From: Nereida sp024640765
Lineage (GTDB): Bacteria > Pseudomonadota > Alphaproteobacteria > Rhodobacterales > Rhodobacteraceae
Length of the DNA stretch: 64,000 nt
Assembly (NCBI GenBank): GCA_024640765.1
Contig: JAHEEK010000003.1
Span: forward strand, 108,271-172,270
Reading direction: 5' to 3'
The notes under the pieces were generated by a model, which saw only the letters and a program-made list of their open reading frames with translations, ran no database searches and was not told where the DNA came from. Below, piece by piece: positions 25,817 to 35,408 of the stretch. Position 1 is the first letter of the stretch; each line of letters opens with the position of its first letter. The position numbers were made by a program, and so were the translations under genes.

Positions 25817-27109
25817 ATGTCTATCAAGAAAGCATTATACGCTGCTACAGCAATGTCGCTTTTCGCAGCCGGCGGCGCGATTGCAGACGGTCACGCAAAA
25901 GAATTGACGATTGCGATCGTGAACAACGGTCACATGATCAACATGCAGAAAGTTGCAGAAGCGTACACAGAAGAAACAGGCGTCAAGCTGAACTGGGTTT
26001 CTCTGGAGGAAGGTGTTCTGCGTGAGCAAGTAACGTCCGACACAGCAACCGGTGGTGGCCAATACGACATTATCAATATCGGCATGCAGGAAGCACCAAT
26101 TTGGGGTGCAGCGGGCTGGATCGAACCCCTAGAGTTTGGCGCAGACTACGACGTTGACGACATCCTGCCGGCTATGCGCGCCGGCTTATCACACGAAGGC
26201 ACGCTTTATGCAGCACCATTTTATGGTGAAAGTTCAATGGTTATGTACCGCAAAGACCTGACAGACGCAGCTGGCGTGACAATTGCTGACAATGATAGCT
26301 GGGAAAACATTACTGCTGCGGCTGCAGCAATGCACGATCCAGACAACGGCGTCTATGGTGCATGTTTGCGCGGGAAGCCAGGCTGGGGAGATGGCATGGC
26401 ATTCGTAACAACCGTCGCAAACTCTTTTGGAGCAGCTTGGTTTGACAAAGATTACAATCCTACGCTGAATACACCAGAATGGAATGCAGCGGTTACAATG
26501 TATGTGAACCTGCTAAACAACTACGGCCCTCCAGGTTCTGAAGGCAACTCTTTTAACGAGATCCTTGCTCTTTATAACGAAGACAAATGTGGCCTCTGGA
26601 TTGACGCAACAATTGCCGCTTCCTTCCTTGAAAACGAAAACGTTGCGTATGCTCAGTCTCCAAATGCTGGTAACCCAGTAGGTGCAAATTGGCTATGGGC
26701 ATGGGCAATGGCGATCCCTGCTGGTTCCCCAAATGCAGACGAGTCTCAGAAGTTTATTGAGTGGGCAACATCTAAAGAGTACGTTCAAGCTGTAGGTAAC
26801 CACCCAGACTTTGGTTGGGGATCAGTGCCAACAGGACAGCGTGCCTCTACGTATGCGATCCCTGAATTTCAAGCCGTTGCGAAGTTCGCAGCAGCTGAAA
26901 TGGCTGCAATCGACTCAGCAGCTCCTGAAGCAACAGATTTGAAGCCATATGTTGGCGTACAATTTGTAGCGATCCCTGAGTTCCCAGAGGTTGGTTCCGC
27001 AGTTTCTCAAGAGATTGCAGCAGCATTGTCTGGTGCAAAGTCTGTCGAAGATGCATTGGCAGCAGGTCAAGCAGCAGCTGAATCAATCATGACTGAAGCA
27101 GGCTACTAA
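25817..27109 (+). CDS. smoE: Polyol/sugar ABC transporter substrate-binding protein
   Basis: A 430-residue family 1 extracellular solute-binding protein with a signal peptide (KKALYAATAMSLFAAGGAIA, cleavage near residue 23) and an alpha/beta fold starting KELTIAIVNNGHMINMQ. It leads an operon whose last two genes are polyol dehydrogenases, matching the sorbitol/mannitol (SmoE) system of Rhodobacter. AGAGGAGG provides a strong ribosome-binding site. A hairpin after the gene probably lets it be made in excess over the membrane subunits. Exact ligand (mannitol, sorbitol or other) is inferred from gene content. Confidence 0.85.
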   Translation: MSIKKALYAATAMSLFAAGGAIADGHAKELTIAIVNNGHMINMQKVAEAYTEETGVKLNWVSLEEGVLREQVTSDTATGGGQYDIINIGMQEAPIWGAAGWIEPLEFGADYDVDDILPAMRAGLSHEGTLYAAPFYGESSMVMYRKDLTDAAGVTIADNDSWENITAAAAAMHDPDNGVYGACLRGKPGWGDGMAFVTTVANSFGAAWFDKDYNPTLNTPEWNAAVTMYVNLLNNYGPPGSEGNSFNEILALYNEDKCGLWIDATIAASFLENENVAYAQSPNAGNPVGANWLWAWAMAIPAGSPNADESQKFIEWATSKEYVQAVGNHPDFGWGSVPTGQRASTYAIPEFQAVAKFAAAEMAAIDSAAPEATDLKPYVGVQFVAIPEFPEVGSAVSQEIAAALSGAKSVEDALAAGQAAAESIMTEAGY

Positions 27110-27127
27110 GTTCTGCCTTAGGTTTTC

Positions 27128-27155
27128 GGAAGGCCCGGCTTTGGTCGGGCTTTCC
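27128..27155 (+). other. Intercistronic hairpin after the binding-protein gene
   Basis: A 10-bp stem (one G-U pair) with an eight-base loop, lying 19 bp after the stop and followed by only short T tracts. Position and shape fit a partial terminator or mRNA-stabilising element that raises binding-protein output relative to the permease genes. Confidence 0.75.
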
Positions 27156-27279
27156 ACTTTAGACGAACAGTGGGCGCCGCGGCCCAGATCGACCGCCACA
27201 CAACAGCATACCAATCACCATTCAGTTAAATTACTCTTAGAACATCGCGAGCAACGTGCTTCGCAGGAGATCTCTAGTC

Positions 27280-28218
27280 ATGTCTAACAGAACGCTTCCA
27301 CGCTTGCTTCAGTCTCCGGCAGTTGTCCTGCTGTTGATCTGGATGCTGGTGCCGCTTTCGATGACGCTTTATTTTTCGTTTATTCGCTATGTGCTGAACA
27401 ACCTGCGCAAACCAGAGTGGACGACACCCGCCCTCAGTAACTGGCGTGGTTTTGGCAACTACGAATTTGTCCTGAAGTCCAAAGATTTTATTTTTGCGAT
27501 CCAGAACAGCCTTCTGATTGTTTGCAGCATTCTCTTCCTGACCGTGATCCTTGGCGTTCTGATCGCCGTGTTGATCAACAAGTCATTCCCCGGACAAGGC
27601 ATCGTTCGCGTTCTCTTGATCTCTCCTTTCTTCGTCATGCCAGCGGTAAACGCAGTTTTGTGGATCAACATGATCCTTGACCCAGTTCTCGGCCTACAGG
27701 GCATCGCAGTCGGCAGTATCAACGACCTCGTCGATGGGCTGAGGGCCGCGCCCGGTGTTGGCTGGTTCTTCTCGCTTTGGCCTGAATTGACCCCGATTTC
27801 ATTCCGCGCAACGCAAACCTCTGCTTATGCGGTGATCATCATGGTCACATGGCAGTGGACCCCTTTTGCAATCCTGATTTTCATGACGTCCTTGCAATCT
27901 GAGGATCAGCAACAAAAAGAAGCTGCCATCCTTGATGGGGCCAGCACATGGTCGCAGTTCCGCTTTTTGACGCTACCGCATCTGGGTCGTCCCATTGCGA
28001 TTGTGGTGATGATCCAAGCGATTTTCCACCTTTCGCTTTATGCGGAGATCGAAATCGTAAGCCGCGGCAACGGGAATAAAAACTTGCCTTATTTGATTGG
28101 TGAATTTGCCAACAACAACATCGGTGCAGCTTCCGCGACAGGAATCTTTGCCGTCATCCTAGCCAACATCGTCGCAATTTTCTTGCTGCGCATGGTTGGC
28201 AAGACATTGATGGAGTAA
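27280..28218 (+). CDS. smoF: Polyol ABC transporter permease 1
   Basis: A 312-residue inner-membrane permease with about six helices and the EAA loop (EAAILDGASTWSQFRFLTLP, about residue 215) that docks on the ATPase. Start set at the ATG at 27280, nine bases after CAGGAGA; an in-frame codon at 27256 lacks a ribosome-binding site. Member of the MalF-type branch of sugar permeases. Followed after 5 bp by its partner permease. Confidence 0.85.
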   Translation: MSNRTLPRLLQSPAVVLLLIWMLVPLSMTLYFSFIRYVLNNLRKPEWTTPALSNWRGFGNYEFVLKSKDFIFAIQNSLLIVCSILFLTVILGVLIAVLINKSFPGQGIVRVLLISPFFVMPAVNAVLWINMILDPVLGLQGIAVGSINDLVDGLRAAPGVGWFFSLWPELTPISFRATQTSAYAVIIMVTWQWTPFAILIFMTSLQSEDQQQKEAAILDGASTWSQFRFLTLPHLGRPIAIVVMIQAIFHLSLYAEIEIVSRGNGNKNLPYLIGEFANNNIGAASATGIFAVILANIVAIFLLRMVGKTLME

Positions 28219-28223
28219 CGGAC

Positions 28224-29057
28224 ATGGCGATTGTTGTACAATCTTCGAAATACAGACAAATCAGCCGCACCCTTTTGGCCTGGATTGTTGGATTATTGTT
28301 CTTCTTCCCAATCTTCTGGCTTATTCTCACAAGCTTTAAGACGGATGCAGATGCGGTGAAGCCGGAATTCTTGTTCTTCTTCACGCCAACGCTAGAGAAT
28401 TACACCAATATGACCGATAACTATGACTATTGGCGCTTTGCGACCAACTCAGTCATCACTTCGGTGTTCGCGACGATCTTCGCGCTCGCAGTTGGTATTC
28501 CATGCGCCTACTCCATGGCGTTCAACCCGACGCGTGCGACCAAAGATGTGCTGATGTGGATGCTCTCGACCAAGATGCTTCCTGCGGCGGCGGTCCTTTA
28601 TCCGATGACCTTCCTGACCAAAAGTCTAGGACTATTTGATACGCACTTCATGGTCATTCTGGTTCTGTGCCTGATTAACCTTCCGATCGTGATCTGGATG
28701 CTCTTCACCTACTTCAAAGAGATCCCAAAAGAGATCATCGAAGCAGGCCAAATGGACGGCGTGAACACATGGGGAGAGATTAAAGAGATCCTCATCCCAC
28801 TCGCATGGGGCGGCATCGCATCAACAGCATTGCTCTGCTTTATATTTTGCTGGAACGAAGCGTATTGGACGGTTCGCTTAACGACAACTGACGCCGCGAC
28901 CCTGTCAAAACTCATCGAAGGGAACCGCGCACCAGAGGGTCTATTTTTTGGACGTCTCTCCGCTGTCTCCGCAGCTGCTGTTGGCCCGATCATTGTCTTG
29001 GGCTGGTTCTGTCAAAAACAATTGGTCCAAGGCCTCAGCTTTGGCGCCGTCAAGTAA
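28224..29057 (+). CDS. smoG: Polyol ABC transporter permease 2
   Basis: A 277-residue MalG-type permease with about six helices. The EAA coupling loop is EAGQMDGVNTWGEIKEILIP at about residue 172. It forms the heterodimeric channel with the preceding permease and pairs with the ATPase gene 21 bp downstream. Length and topology are normal. Confidence 0.85.
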   Translation: MAIVVQSSKYRQISRTLLAWIVGLLFFFPIFWLILTSFKTDADAVKPEFLFFFTPTLENYTNMTDNYDYWRFATNSVITSVFATIFALAVGIPCAYSMAFNPTRATKDVLMWMLSTKMLPAAAVLYPMTFLTKSLGLFDTHFMVILVLCLINLPIVIWMLFTYFKEIPKEIIEAGQMDGVNTWGEIKEILIPLAWGGIASTALLCFIFCWNEAYWTVRLTTTDAATLSKLIEGNRAPEGLFFGRLSAVSAAAVGPIIVLGWFCQKQLVQGLSFGAVK

Positions 29058-29078
29058 TACCGGGAATAGGATAATATC

Positions 29079-30083
29079 ATGGGACGTATCGTACTTGAAC
29101 AAGTGACCAAGAGCTTTGGCCAAACACAAGTCATCCCTCCATTGGATCTCACAATTGAAGACGGTGAATTTGCAGTCTTCGTTGGGCCATCAGGCTGTGG
29201 AAAATCAACTCTACTGCGCTTGATCGCAGGCCTTGAGGACACAACATCCGGCAAGGTTTTGATCGACGACGAAGACATGACCTCAGTTTCGCCTTCCAAA
29301 CGCGGCTTGGCGATGGTGTTTCAGTCCTACGCGCTCTACCCACACATGACAGTGCGCAAGAACATCGCCTTTCCGATGCGAATGGCAGGCATGAGCGAAG
29401 AAGAGCAGAACAAGCGTATTGAAGCGGCAGCTGCATCTTTGAACCTCACTGATTATCTGGACCGCAAGCCGGGCCAATTATCTGGCGGTCAGCGTCAGCG
29501 TGTGGCCATTGGCCGTGCAATTGTACGGGATCCGTCTGCGTTCCTCTTTGACGAGCCGCTCTCAAACCTTGATGCTGCATTGCGCGTTGGGATGCGTCTT
29601 GAGATCACAGAGATGCATGAGCGTATGCAGACAACGATGATTTACGTGACACATGACCAAGTCGAAGCGATGACGATGGCCAATAAAATCGTCGTGCTGC
29701 AAGCGGGCGTCATCGAGCAAGTCGGCTCGCCACTGGAACTATATCACAAGCCGCGCAACAAGTTTGTCGCTGGGTTCATTGGTAGCCCAAAAATGAATCT
29801 GATCGAAGGTGCAGAAGCTAAAAAGCATGGCGCAGAAACGATCGGCATTCGTCCAGAGCATGTGACTGCCTCTAAGGCCAGTGGCCTTTGGCAGGGCACT
29901 GTTGGTGTGGCCGAACATCTGGGCTCTGATACCTTCGTGCACGTTCACGGCATCGAAGGCTGTGACCCAATGACAGTGCGCGCAGCGGGAGATGCTACGT
30001 TCAAGCATGGTGAAGAGATTTTCCTCACACCAGACGAAACGCAGCTTCACAAGTTCGACACAGCTGGATTGCGGATCGAGTAA
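29079..30083 (+). CDS. smoK: Polyol/sugar ABC transporter ATP-binding protein
   Basis: A 334-residue MalK/UgpC-type ATPase. Walker A is GPSGCGKSTLL (about residue 38), the signature is LSGGQRQRVAIG, Walker B is FLFDEPLSNLDA and the switch histidine lies in YVTHDQ. A C-terminal TOBE-like regulatory domain (GIRPEHV onward) is present. It shares its last base with the following dehydrogenase (TAATG), so the operon continues without a break. Confidence 0.88.
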   Translation: MGRIVLEQVTKSFGQTQVIPPLDLTIEDGEFAVFVGPSGCGKSTLLRLIAGLEDTTSGKVLIDDEDMTSVSPSKRGLAMVFQSYALYPHMTVRKNIAFPMRMAGMSEEEQNKRIEAAAASLNLTDYLDRKPGQLSGGQRQRVAIGRAIVRDPSAFLFDEPLSNLDAALRVGMRLEITEMHERMQTTMIYVTHDQVEAMTMANKIVVLQAGVIEQVGSPLELYHKPRNKFVAGFIGSPKMNLIEGAEAKKHGAETIGIRPEHVTASKASGLWQGTVGVAEHLGSDTFVHVHGIEGCDPMTVRAAGDATFKHGEEIFLTPDETQLHKFDTAGLRIE

Positions 30084-30853
30084 TGCAACTGGCTGGCAAG
30101 ACAGCACTGATCACAGGAGCCGCCCGAGGTATCGGGCGCGCTTTTGCTGAGGCGTACATCGCTGAAGGCGCCCGCGTGGCGATTGCAGATATTGACGACA
30201 CACGTGCTGCAACAACTGCTGGTGAGCTAGGTGATCGTGCTATTGCCGTGCATGTTGATGTCACCGATCCGGCAAGCATTGACACCGCAGTTGCCACTAC
30301 GATTGAGCAGTTCGGTCACATCGACATTCTGATCAACAACGCGGCGATATTTACGGCCGCACCCATCGTTGAAATTGAGCGCGCGGATTATCAGCGCGTG
30401 TTTGACATCAACGTATCGGGCACGCTGTTCACGATGCAAGCTGTGGCACGCCACATGATAGAACGTGGCCAAGGTGGTAAGATCATCAACATGGCCTCGC
30501 AAGCTGGTCGTCGCGGTGAACCGCTCGTAGCTGTCTATTGTGCGACCAAGGCAGCAGTAATCAGCCTGACCCAATCCGCGGGCCTCGATTTGATCAAACA
30601 TGGGATCAACGTAAACGCGATTTCTCCCGGCGTGGTCGACGGTGAGCATTGGGACGGCGTGGATGCGTTCTTTGCCAAGCATGAGAACAAAGCACCGGGA
30701 CAGAAGAAAAAAGAGGTTGGCGCCGCTGTGCCCTATGGCCGTATGGGCACAGCCCAAGACCTCACTGGCATGGCCGTCTTTCTGGCCAGCGATGCGGCGA
30801 ATTACATCGTCGCGCAAACATACAATGTGGATGGTGGACAATGGATGAGCTGA
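30083..30853 (+). CDS. smoS: Sorbitol/polyol dehydrogenase, SDR family
   Basis: A 256-residue short-chain dehydrogenase. The NAD-binding motif is TGAARGIGRAF (about residue 12), the catalytic Ser lies in NMASQAG, and the YxxxK pair is YCATK (about residue 153). Length and position between the ABC transporter and mannitol 2-dehydrogenase match SmoS of R. sphaeroides, which oxidises sorbitol or galactitol-type polyols to ketoses. Overlaps mtlK by 13 bases. Confidence 0.85.
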   Translation: MQLAGKTALITGAARGIGRAFAEAYIAEGARVAIADIDDTRAATTAGELGDRAIAVHVDVTDPASIDTAVATTIEQFGHIDILINNAAIFTAAPIVEIERADYQRVFDINVSGTLFTMQAVARHMIERGQGGKIINMASQAGRRGEPLVAVYCATKAAVISLTQSAGLDLIKHGINVNAISPGVVDGEHWDGVDAFFAKHENKAPGQKKKEVGAAVPYGRMGTAQDLTGMAVFLASDAANYIVAQTYNVDGGQWMS

Positions 30854-32331
30854 TCTCCCTTTCTAATACGACTTTGGAGCAACTGAGCGTTGAACACCCG
30901 CAATACGGTCGCACCGCCCTCACCCCTGGCATCGTGCATATTGGCGTTGGTAACTTTCACCGTGCGCATCAGGCGTGGTATTTGCATCGCTTGATGCAAG
31001 CAGGAGAGGCCCATGATTGGGCCATTATTGGTGCAGGCGTGCGGCCCTATGATGCGGCAATGCGTGAAAAACTGTTGGCGCAGGATTGCCTGACAACGTT
31101 GATTGAATTGGACCCCGAAAACGTTTCTGCAGAAGTCGTTGGCTCCATAATTGATTACCTGCCTATCGAGGAAGGAAATGCGCCCCTCATCGCGCAAATG
31201 GCTGACCCTGCTATTCGTATTGTTGCGATGACAGTCACTGAAAGCGGCTATTACATCGACCCCGTTACTAAGGGTTTTGACGCAGCGCATCCGGATCTGC
31301 GGCACGATGCCGCCCACCCCGACACGCCGCACACCGCCTTTGGCGCACTGGTTGCAGCCCTCAAGCTACGCCGCGCGGCGGGTCACGCGCCTTTCACAGG
31401 ATTGAGCTGCGACAACTTACAAGGCAACGGTGATATCTTGCGCCAGACTGTCGTGTCGTTGGCGCGTCTTTCTGATCCAAACCTTGCGGATTGGATTGAT
31501 GCCAATGCGACTTTTCCAAACTCTATGGTCGATTGTATCGCGCCTGTAACGGGTCCAAAAGAACTTGCCCTTGCGCATAATTTCGGGATCAGAGATGCCG
31601 CTGTAGTTACGCACGAGGCATTTCGCCAATGGGTGATTGAAGACAAGTTCTGCGCAGGTCGCCCCGCTTGGGACACGGTTGGAGTAACTTTTTCCGATGA
31701 TGTCCACGCATTCGAAACCATGAAAATTCGCATTCTTAATGCCGGCCATCAAGTGATCGCGAACGTTGGCGAAACGCTCAGTATCGAGACGATTGCAGGC
31801 TGCATGGCGCATCCTGCGATCCGTAATTTCTTTGGCAAGGTTGAGCGCGACGAGATTGCGCCAACCGTGGCACCTGTTCCCGGCAAGACACCCGCGGCTT
31901 ATGTTGATTTGATCGAAGCGCGTTTCTCAAACCCGCGCATTGTTGACACAACCCGCCGCGTTGCCTTTGACGGGTCTGCGCGCCACACAGGTTTCGTGTT
32001 ACCTATCTTGCGTGATCAACTCGCAGCAGGTCGATCTGTGAGCGGACTTGCATTGGTCGAAGCTCTTTGGGCGCGGATGTGCGCCGGTACGCGTGAAGAC
32101 GGCTCAATTATTGAAGCGAACGATCCAATTTGGGCTGAGCTAAATGCCGCGGCATTGGAAGCGAAAGAACAGGCTACCGCATGGCTGGACCAGAGCAATA
32201 TCTACGGTAATCTGCGCGATGCAGAGCCATTTCGTGACGCTTTTTGCCATTGGCTGACGATGATTTGGGATCAAGGATGCATTGCGGCAATGAATGAATA
32301 CACCGCCTTTGATCGCCAAAAATCAGCGTGA
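30841..32331 (+). CDS. mtlK: Mannitol 2-dehydrogenase family protein
   Basis: A 496-residue long-chain polyol dehydrogenase. The N-terminal Rossmann domain shows IVHIGVGNFHRAHQAWY, and the catalytic K-x4-N-x2-H pattern appears as KIRILNAGH. It converts D-mannitol (or D-arabinitol/sorbitol) to the ketose with NAD. Last gene of the polyol operon, starting within the end of the SDR gene. A perfect 10-bp inverted repeat separates it from convergent idi. Confidence 0.88.
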   Translation: MDELISLSNTTLEQLSVEHPQYGRTALTPGIVHIGVGNFHRAHQAWYLHRLMQAGEAHDWAIIGAGVRPYDAAMREKLLAQDCLTTLIELDPENVSAEVVGSIIDYLPIEEGNAPLIAQMADPAIRIVAMTVTESGYYIDPVTKGFDAAHPDLRHDAAHPDTPHTAFGALVAALKLRRAAGHAPFTGLSCDNLQGNGDILRQTVVSLARLSDPNLADWIDANATFPNSMVDCIAPVTGPKELALAHNFGIRDAAVVTHEAFRQWVIEDKFCAGRPAWDTVGVTFSDDVHAFETMKIRILNAGHQVIANVGETLSIETIAGCMAHPAIRNFFGKVERDEIAPTVAPVPGKTPAAYVDLIEARFSNPRIVDTTRRVAFDGSARHTGFVLPILRDQLAAGRSVSGLALVEALWARMCAGTREDGSIIEANDPIWAELNAAALEAKEQATAWLDQSNIYGNLRDAEPFRDAFCHWLTMIWDQGCIAAMNEYTAFDRQKSA

Positions 32332-32367
32332 TCCGCTAACCCAACTGTACTCATCAGTCAAATAAGA

Positions 32368-32403
32368 CCGTCACGTCGAGCGAAGACATGCTAGACGTGA
32401 CGG
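32368..32403. terminator. Bidirectional terminator-like inverted repeat between mtlK and idi
   Basis: CCGTCACGTC (32368-32377) and GACGTGACGG (32394-32403) are perfect inverted repeats around 16 bases, located between two convergent genes. There is no strong T-run on either strand, so it is a likely but not classic terminator. It also marks the border between the polyol island and the second PGC block. Confidence 0.6.
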
Positions 32404-32407
32404 CGGA

Positions 32408-32938
32408 TCATCCGAATATTTGTTGGCGGAACTGATCCATATAAATTTTGACCCAAGGCGTAAATTGAGCCGGATCAGTGTCGATCGCTTGGTCGATTTC
32501 AGCAAAAGACACCCAACGGCAGTCCATAACTTCAGCTGGATTAGGGTCTATACCCAAGCTTTCATCCACGTGACCCACGAAAACGTCAACGACCTCGTGC
32601 TCAATCAAGCCTTGGAAAACATCCGCGCGGTATTCAACCGTGTCCGCAAACACGGGCTTAACACCAACGATCCCAAGTTCTTCGGTCAAACGGCGCTCAG
32701 CACATACCGCTGCATCTTCGTCCCAATCAGGATGCGTACAACAGGTGTTCGCCCACAGACCTGGCGTATGATATTTGCACATGGCGCGCTGCTGCAGCAG
32801 GACTTTATCGCCCGCAAGTAAGAAGACTGATACAGCCTTATGACGCAGGCCACGCTGATGCACCTCGAGTTTCTCAACCGGCGTCAGAACACCATCAACC
32901 CACGCAGGGATCATCACGTCCAAAGCTATATCCTTCAT
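32408..32938 (-). CDS. idi: Isopentenyl-diphosphate delta-isomerase (type I)
   Basis: The 176-residue Nudix-fold isomerase interconverts IPP and DMAPP for carotenoid and phytyl synthesis. The catalytic cysteine lies in ANTCCTHP (about residue 67) and the metal-binding Nudix-like helix is CAERRLTEELG. The length equals the R. capsulatus PGC gene ORF176, and its place next to bchP (ORF391) is conserved. Together with dxs it raises isoprenoid flow in the cluster. Confidence 0.94.
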   Translation of the reverse strand: MKDIALDVMIPAWVDGVLTPVEKLEVHQRGLRHKAVSVFLLAGDKVLLQQRAMCKYHTPGLWANTCCTHPDWDEDAAVCAERRLTEELGIVGVKPVFADTVEYRADVFQGLIEHEVVDVFVGHVDESLGIDPNPAEVMDCRWVSFAEIDQAIDTDPAQFTPWVKIYMDQFRQQIFG

Positions 32939-32948
32939 CTGCGCACCC

Positions 32949-34124
32949 TTACGTTCGAAGCGGGTTCACAAGCCCCATCAGATGCGCGACGTTCTTAATG
33001 CCGATCTTGATGTGCGCCAAGGGCCGTTTCGCCACCAGCTTTTTATGCATATACGCTTCGAACGTGAGGCGTTGCACATCGATATCATGGCACAGGCTGA
33101 CAAACCGTTCGCGGCGCTCGTCACTTTTATAATACGCGTCCTGCATGGCGCCCAAAATCTTGAACACGCCTTTATGTTCGCGCATGAATAGTTTGCGTGC
33201 CAACTGCAGATCTTTCACACGACCAGACGTAAGGCACGCCGTCGCCGCAGTCGCAGCCGCACGACCACCGGCCATCGCATAGAAAATTCCTTCCCCAGAT
33301 GAGGGGGCAACAACACCAGCCGCGTCACCCGCAAGGACAACATCTTTACCGTTATCCCATCGACTTAGCGGTTTAAGTGGGATGGGCGCACCTTCTTTAC
33401 GCAGGGTTTTGCAATCACTCAAGCCTGACGCCATTCGCAGATCTGCCGTTGCTTGCTTGAGGTCAACACCTTCAATGCCAGTCCCCATACCAACGCTTGC
33501 AGAGATACCATGGGGGAAAACCCAACCGTAAAAGTCCGGCGAGATTTTACCGTCATAAATCACATCACAACGCAGCGGGTCGTAAGCTTCGCTCGGCGTC
33601 GGCGCCTCAATGATCTCATGATACGCGATGACGTAAGGAATGGTATCACCGCCGGGGACCTCAGCACGGGCAATGTCCGAGCGTGCGCCATCGGCCCCGA
33701 TGATCAACTTTGTTTCAAGCGCCATTTCTTCGCGAGTTTCTTTATCGCGATAGATCACTTTTGTCCCATCACCACGTTCAATACGCAGAAACGTACCCGT
33801 AAAGCGCGCAACGCCTGCATCAGCCGCGCGGCACCGCAAAAATTCGTCAAAGTCTTTGCGATCGACCATTCCGACGTAACCATTTTCAATCGGAATATCT
33901 ACTTTCCGGCCTGTGGGACTGATCATCCGCGCTGTTGTGATCTTCGCCACGAGCTGTTCATCAGGGATACGAAATTCAGTAATTGCAACTGGTGGGATTG
34001 CCCCACCACAAGGCTTGATCCGTCCTGCCCGATCGAGCATTGCCACGGATTTTCCCGAGCGTGCCAAGTCTTCGGCAGCCGTCGCACCAGAGGGTCCACC
34101 CCCCACAACAACAACATCGTACAT
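32949..34124 (-). CDS. bchP: Geranylgeranyl diphosphate/bacteriochlorophyll reductase
   Basis: BchP reduces the geranylgeranyl tail of bacteriochlorophyll to phytyl in three NADPH-dependent steps. The 391-residue flavoprotein starts with VVVGGGPSGATAAEDLARSG and carries the second FAD block LAGDAAGVVAPSSGEG near residue 270. The length is identical to R. capsulatus ORF391. Part of a tight minus-strand operon: 3 bp to the upstream PucC-family gene and 10 bp to idi. Confidence 0.95.
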   Translation of the reverse strand: MYDVVVVGGGPSGATAAEDLARSGKSVAMLDRAGRIKPCGGAIPPVAITEFRIPDEQLVAKITTARMISPTGRKVDIPIENGYVGMVDRKDFDEFLRCRAADAGVARFTGTFLRIERGDGTKVIYRDKETREEMALETKLIIGADGARSDIARAEVPGGDTIPYVIAYHEIIEAPTPSEAYDPLRCDVIYDGKISPDFYGWVFPHGISASVGMGTGIEGVDLKQATADLRMASGLSDCKTLRKEGAPIPLKPLSRWDNGKDVVLAGDAAGVVAPSSGEGIFYAMAGGRAAATAATACLTSGRVKDLQLARKLFMREHKGVFKILGAMQDAYYKSDERRERFVSLCHDIDVQRLTFEAYMHKKLVAKRPLAHIKIGIKNVAHLMGLVNPLRT

Positions 34125-34127
34125 TAG

Positions 34128-35408
34128 TTATTCTCCTGCGATCAGCCGCGCGTCTGGCGCACGGTTTTCCATGGTGCGGCTAGCCATAAGCGCCGCGGCT
34201 AAAAAGAGAGATGCTTCGAGCAAAAAGACAGCGCCAAATGCCGTCGCGTCTGGCAAAGGGCCGCGCATAAGATCGACAGCCGCGGCACCAAGAAGGCCAC
34301 CGAAACCTGCAGCAATCGCTTGGGCAGCGCCCCAAAGACCCATTCGGGTCCCCTCACGGGTCTCACGACCGTCACCCGCCAGTGCCATCATCGAGCCAAT
34401 TGCCGCAACAGCGAACATACCGTTAAAAAAGCCCAAACCTACAACGAACGGCGTCAACGGGATATGACCCAGTTGACCGATGATCGTGATGAAGATCAGT
34501 GTCAGAGCAGAGCCAAGACAGCCCGCAACAACCCAATGGCGTAACTGTCCAATACGAAGACCCGTGGCAGCAATCCCCACTGTGAGCATTCCAATGAACA
34601 CGCCACCGTTTTGCGCTCCCGACAGGGACGTTGATTGACCAGGCGTAAATCCGAACACAAGGCCGGCGTAAGGCTCAAGAATGAGTTCCTGCATAAAATA
34701 CGCGGTCATCGAAAGGAAAACGAAGATGGTGAATATGCGTGCTTTAGGCTCTGACCATACTTCGCGAAGCCCTTCGGCAAACCCCATCGGATCGGCAGTC
34801 GAAACCTCTGAGGTGATGCCTCTTTCAATACCTAGTGTAGCCAGCACCGTAACACCAACTGCAGATACACATACGATAGCGACAATCTTCAACAGAAGTT
34901 CAGGAGAATATGGATCAAGGAACGCACCAACAGTACCAGCGGTCACTGCGATACCGAAAATCATCATTAGCCATGTTATTGTGGCAGCTGCTGCGCGCCG
35001 ATGTGGGGCCGTTGATGTGGCAAGCAACGCGAGAAGTGACGTACCAGAGGCGCCCACCCCAAGCCCGATAAGCGCGTAACTGACTATTGAAAGCAACAGG
35101 CCCAAAATCCAAACGGTTTGCAAAAGAACAACCCCAAGGGCTGCACCAAATCCGCCAAGCGCCAATGCAATCATGCCCAGAACGATCCAACGCGTCCGAT
35201 TGCCTCCTTGGTCACTTATGAACCCCCAATTAGGGCGCGTCATTTGAATGCCGTAATGCAACGCAACAAGAAGTCCTGGCAGGACTGCAGGCAATGCCAG
35301 TTCAATCACCATCAAGCGGTTTAGGGTCGAAGTTGTGAGTACAACAATCGCACCCAAGCATGTCTGGACCAGACCGAGCCGCACAATTGAGAGCCAACCA
35401 AGCGTCAT
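34128..35408 (-). CDS. PucC-family (BCD) membrane carrier, ORF428/bch2 type
   Basis: A 426-residue major-facilitator-type membrane protein with about 12 helices. The block TSTLNRLMVIELALPA and the repeated GLGVGASGTSLLALLA region are typical of the PucC/LhaA family, which helps bacteriochlorophyll delivery or light-harvesting assembly. The gene lies between bchG and bchP exactly as ORF428/bch2 does in Rhodobacter. It overlaps bchG by four bases. Precise role is unproven. Confidence 0.88.
   Translation of the reverse strand: MTLGWLSIVRLGLVQTCLGAIVVLTTSTLNRLMVIELALPAVLPGLLVALHYGIQMTRPNWGFISDQGGNRTRWIVLGMIALALGGFGAALGVVLLQTVWILGLLLSIVSYALIGLGVGASGTSLLALLATSTAPHRRAAAATITWLMMIFGIAVTAGTVGAFLDPYSPELLLKIVAIVCVSAVGVTVLATLGIERGITSEVSTADPMGFAEGLREVWSEPKARIFTIFVFLSMTAYFMQELILEPYAGLVFGFTPGQSTSLSGAQNGGVFIGMLTVGIAATGLRIGQLRHWVVAGCLGSALTLIFITIIGQLGHIPLTPFVVGLGFFNGMFAVAAIGSMMALAGDGRETREGTRMGLWGAAQAIAAGFGGLLGAAAVDLMRGPLPDATAFGAVFLLEASLFLAAALMASRTMENRAPDARLIAGE

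Noticed and set aside
33453..34127. 224-codon plus-strand frame opposite bchP
   Set aside because: No recognisable domain; bchP is unambiguous on the other strand.
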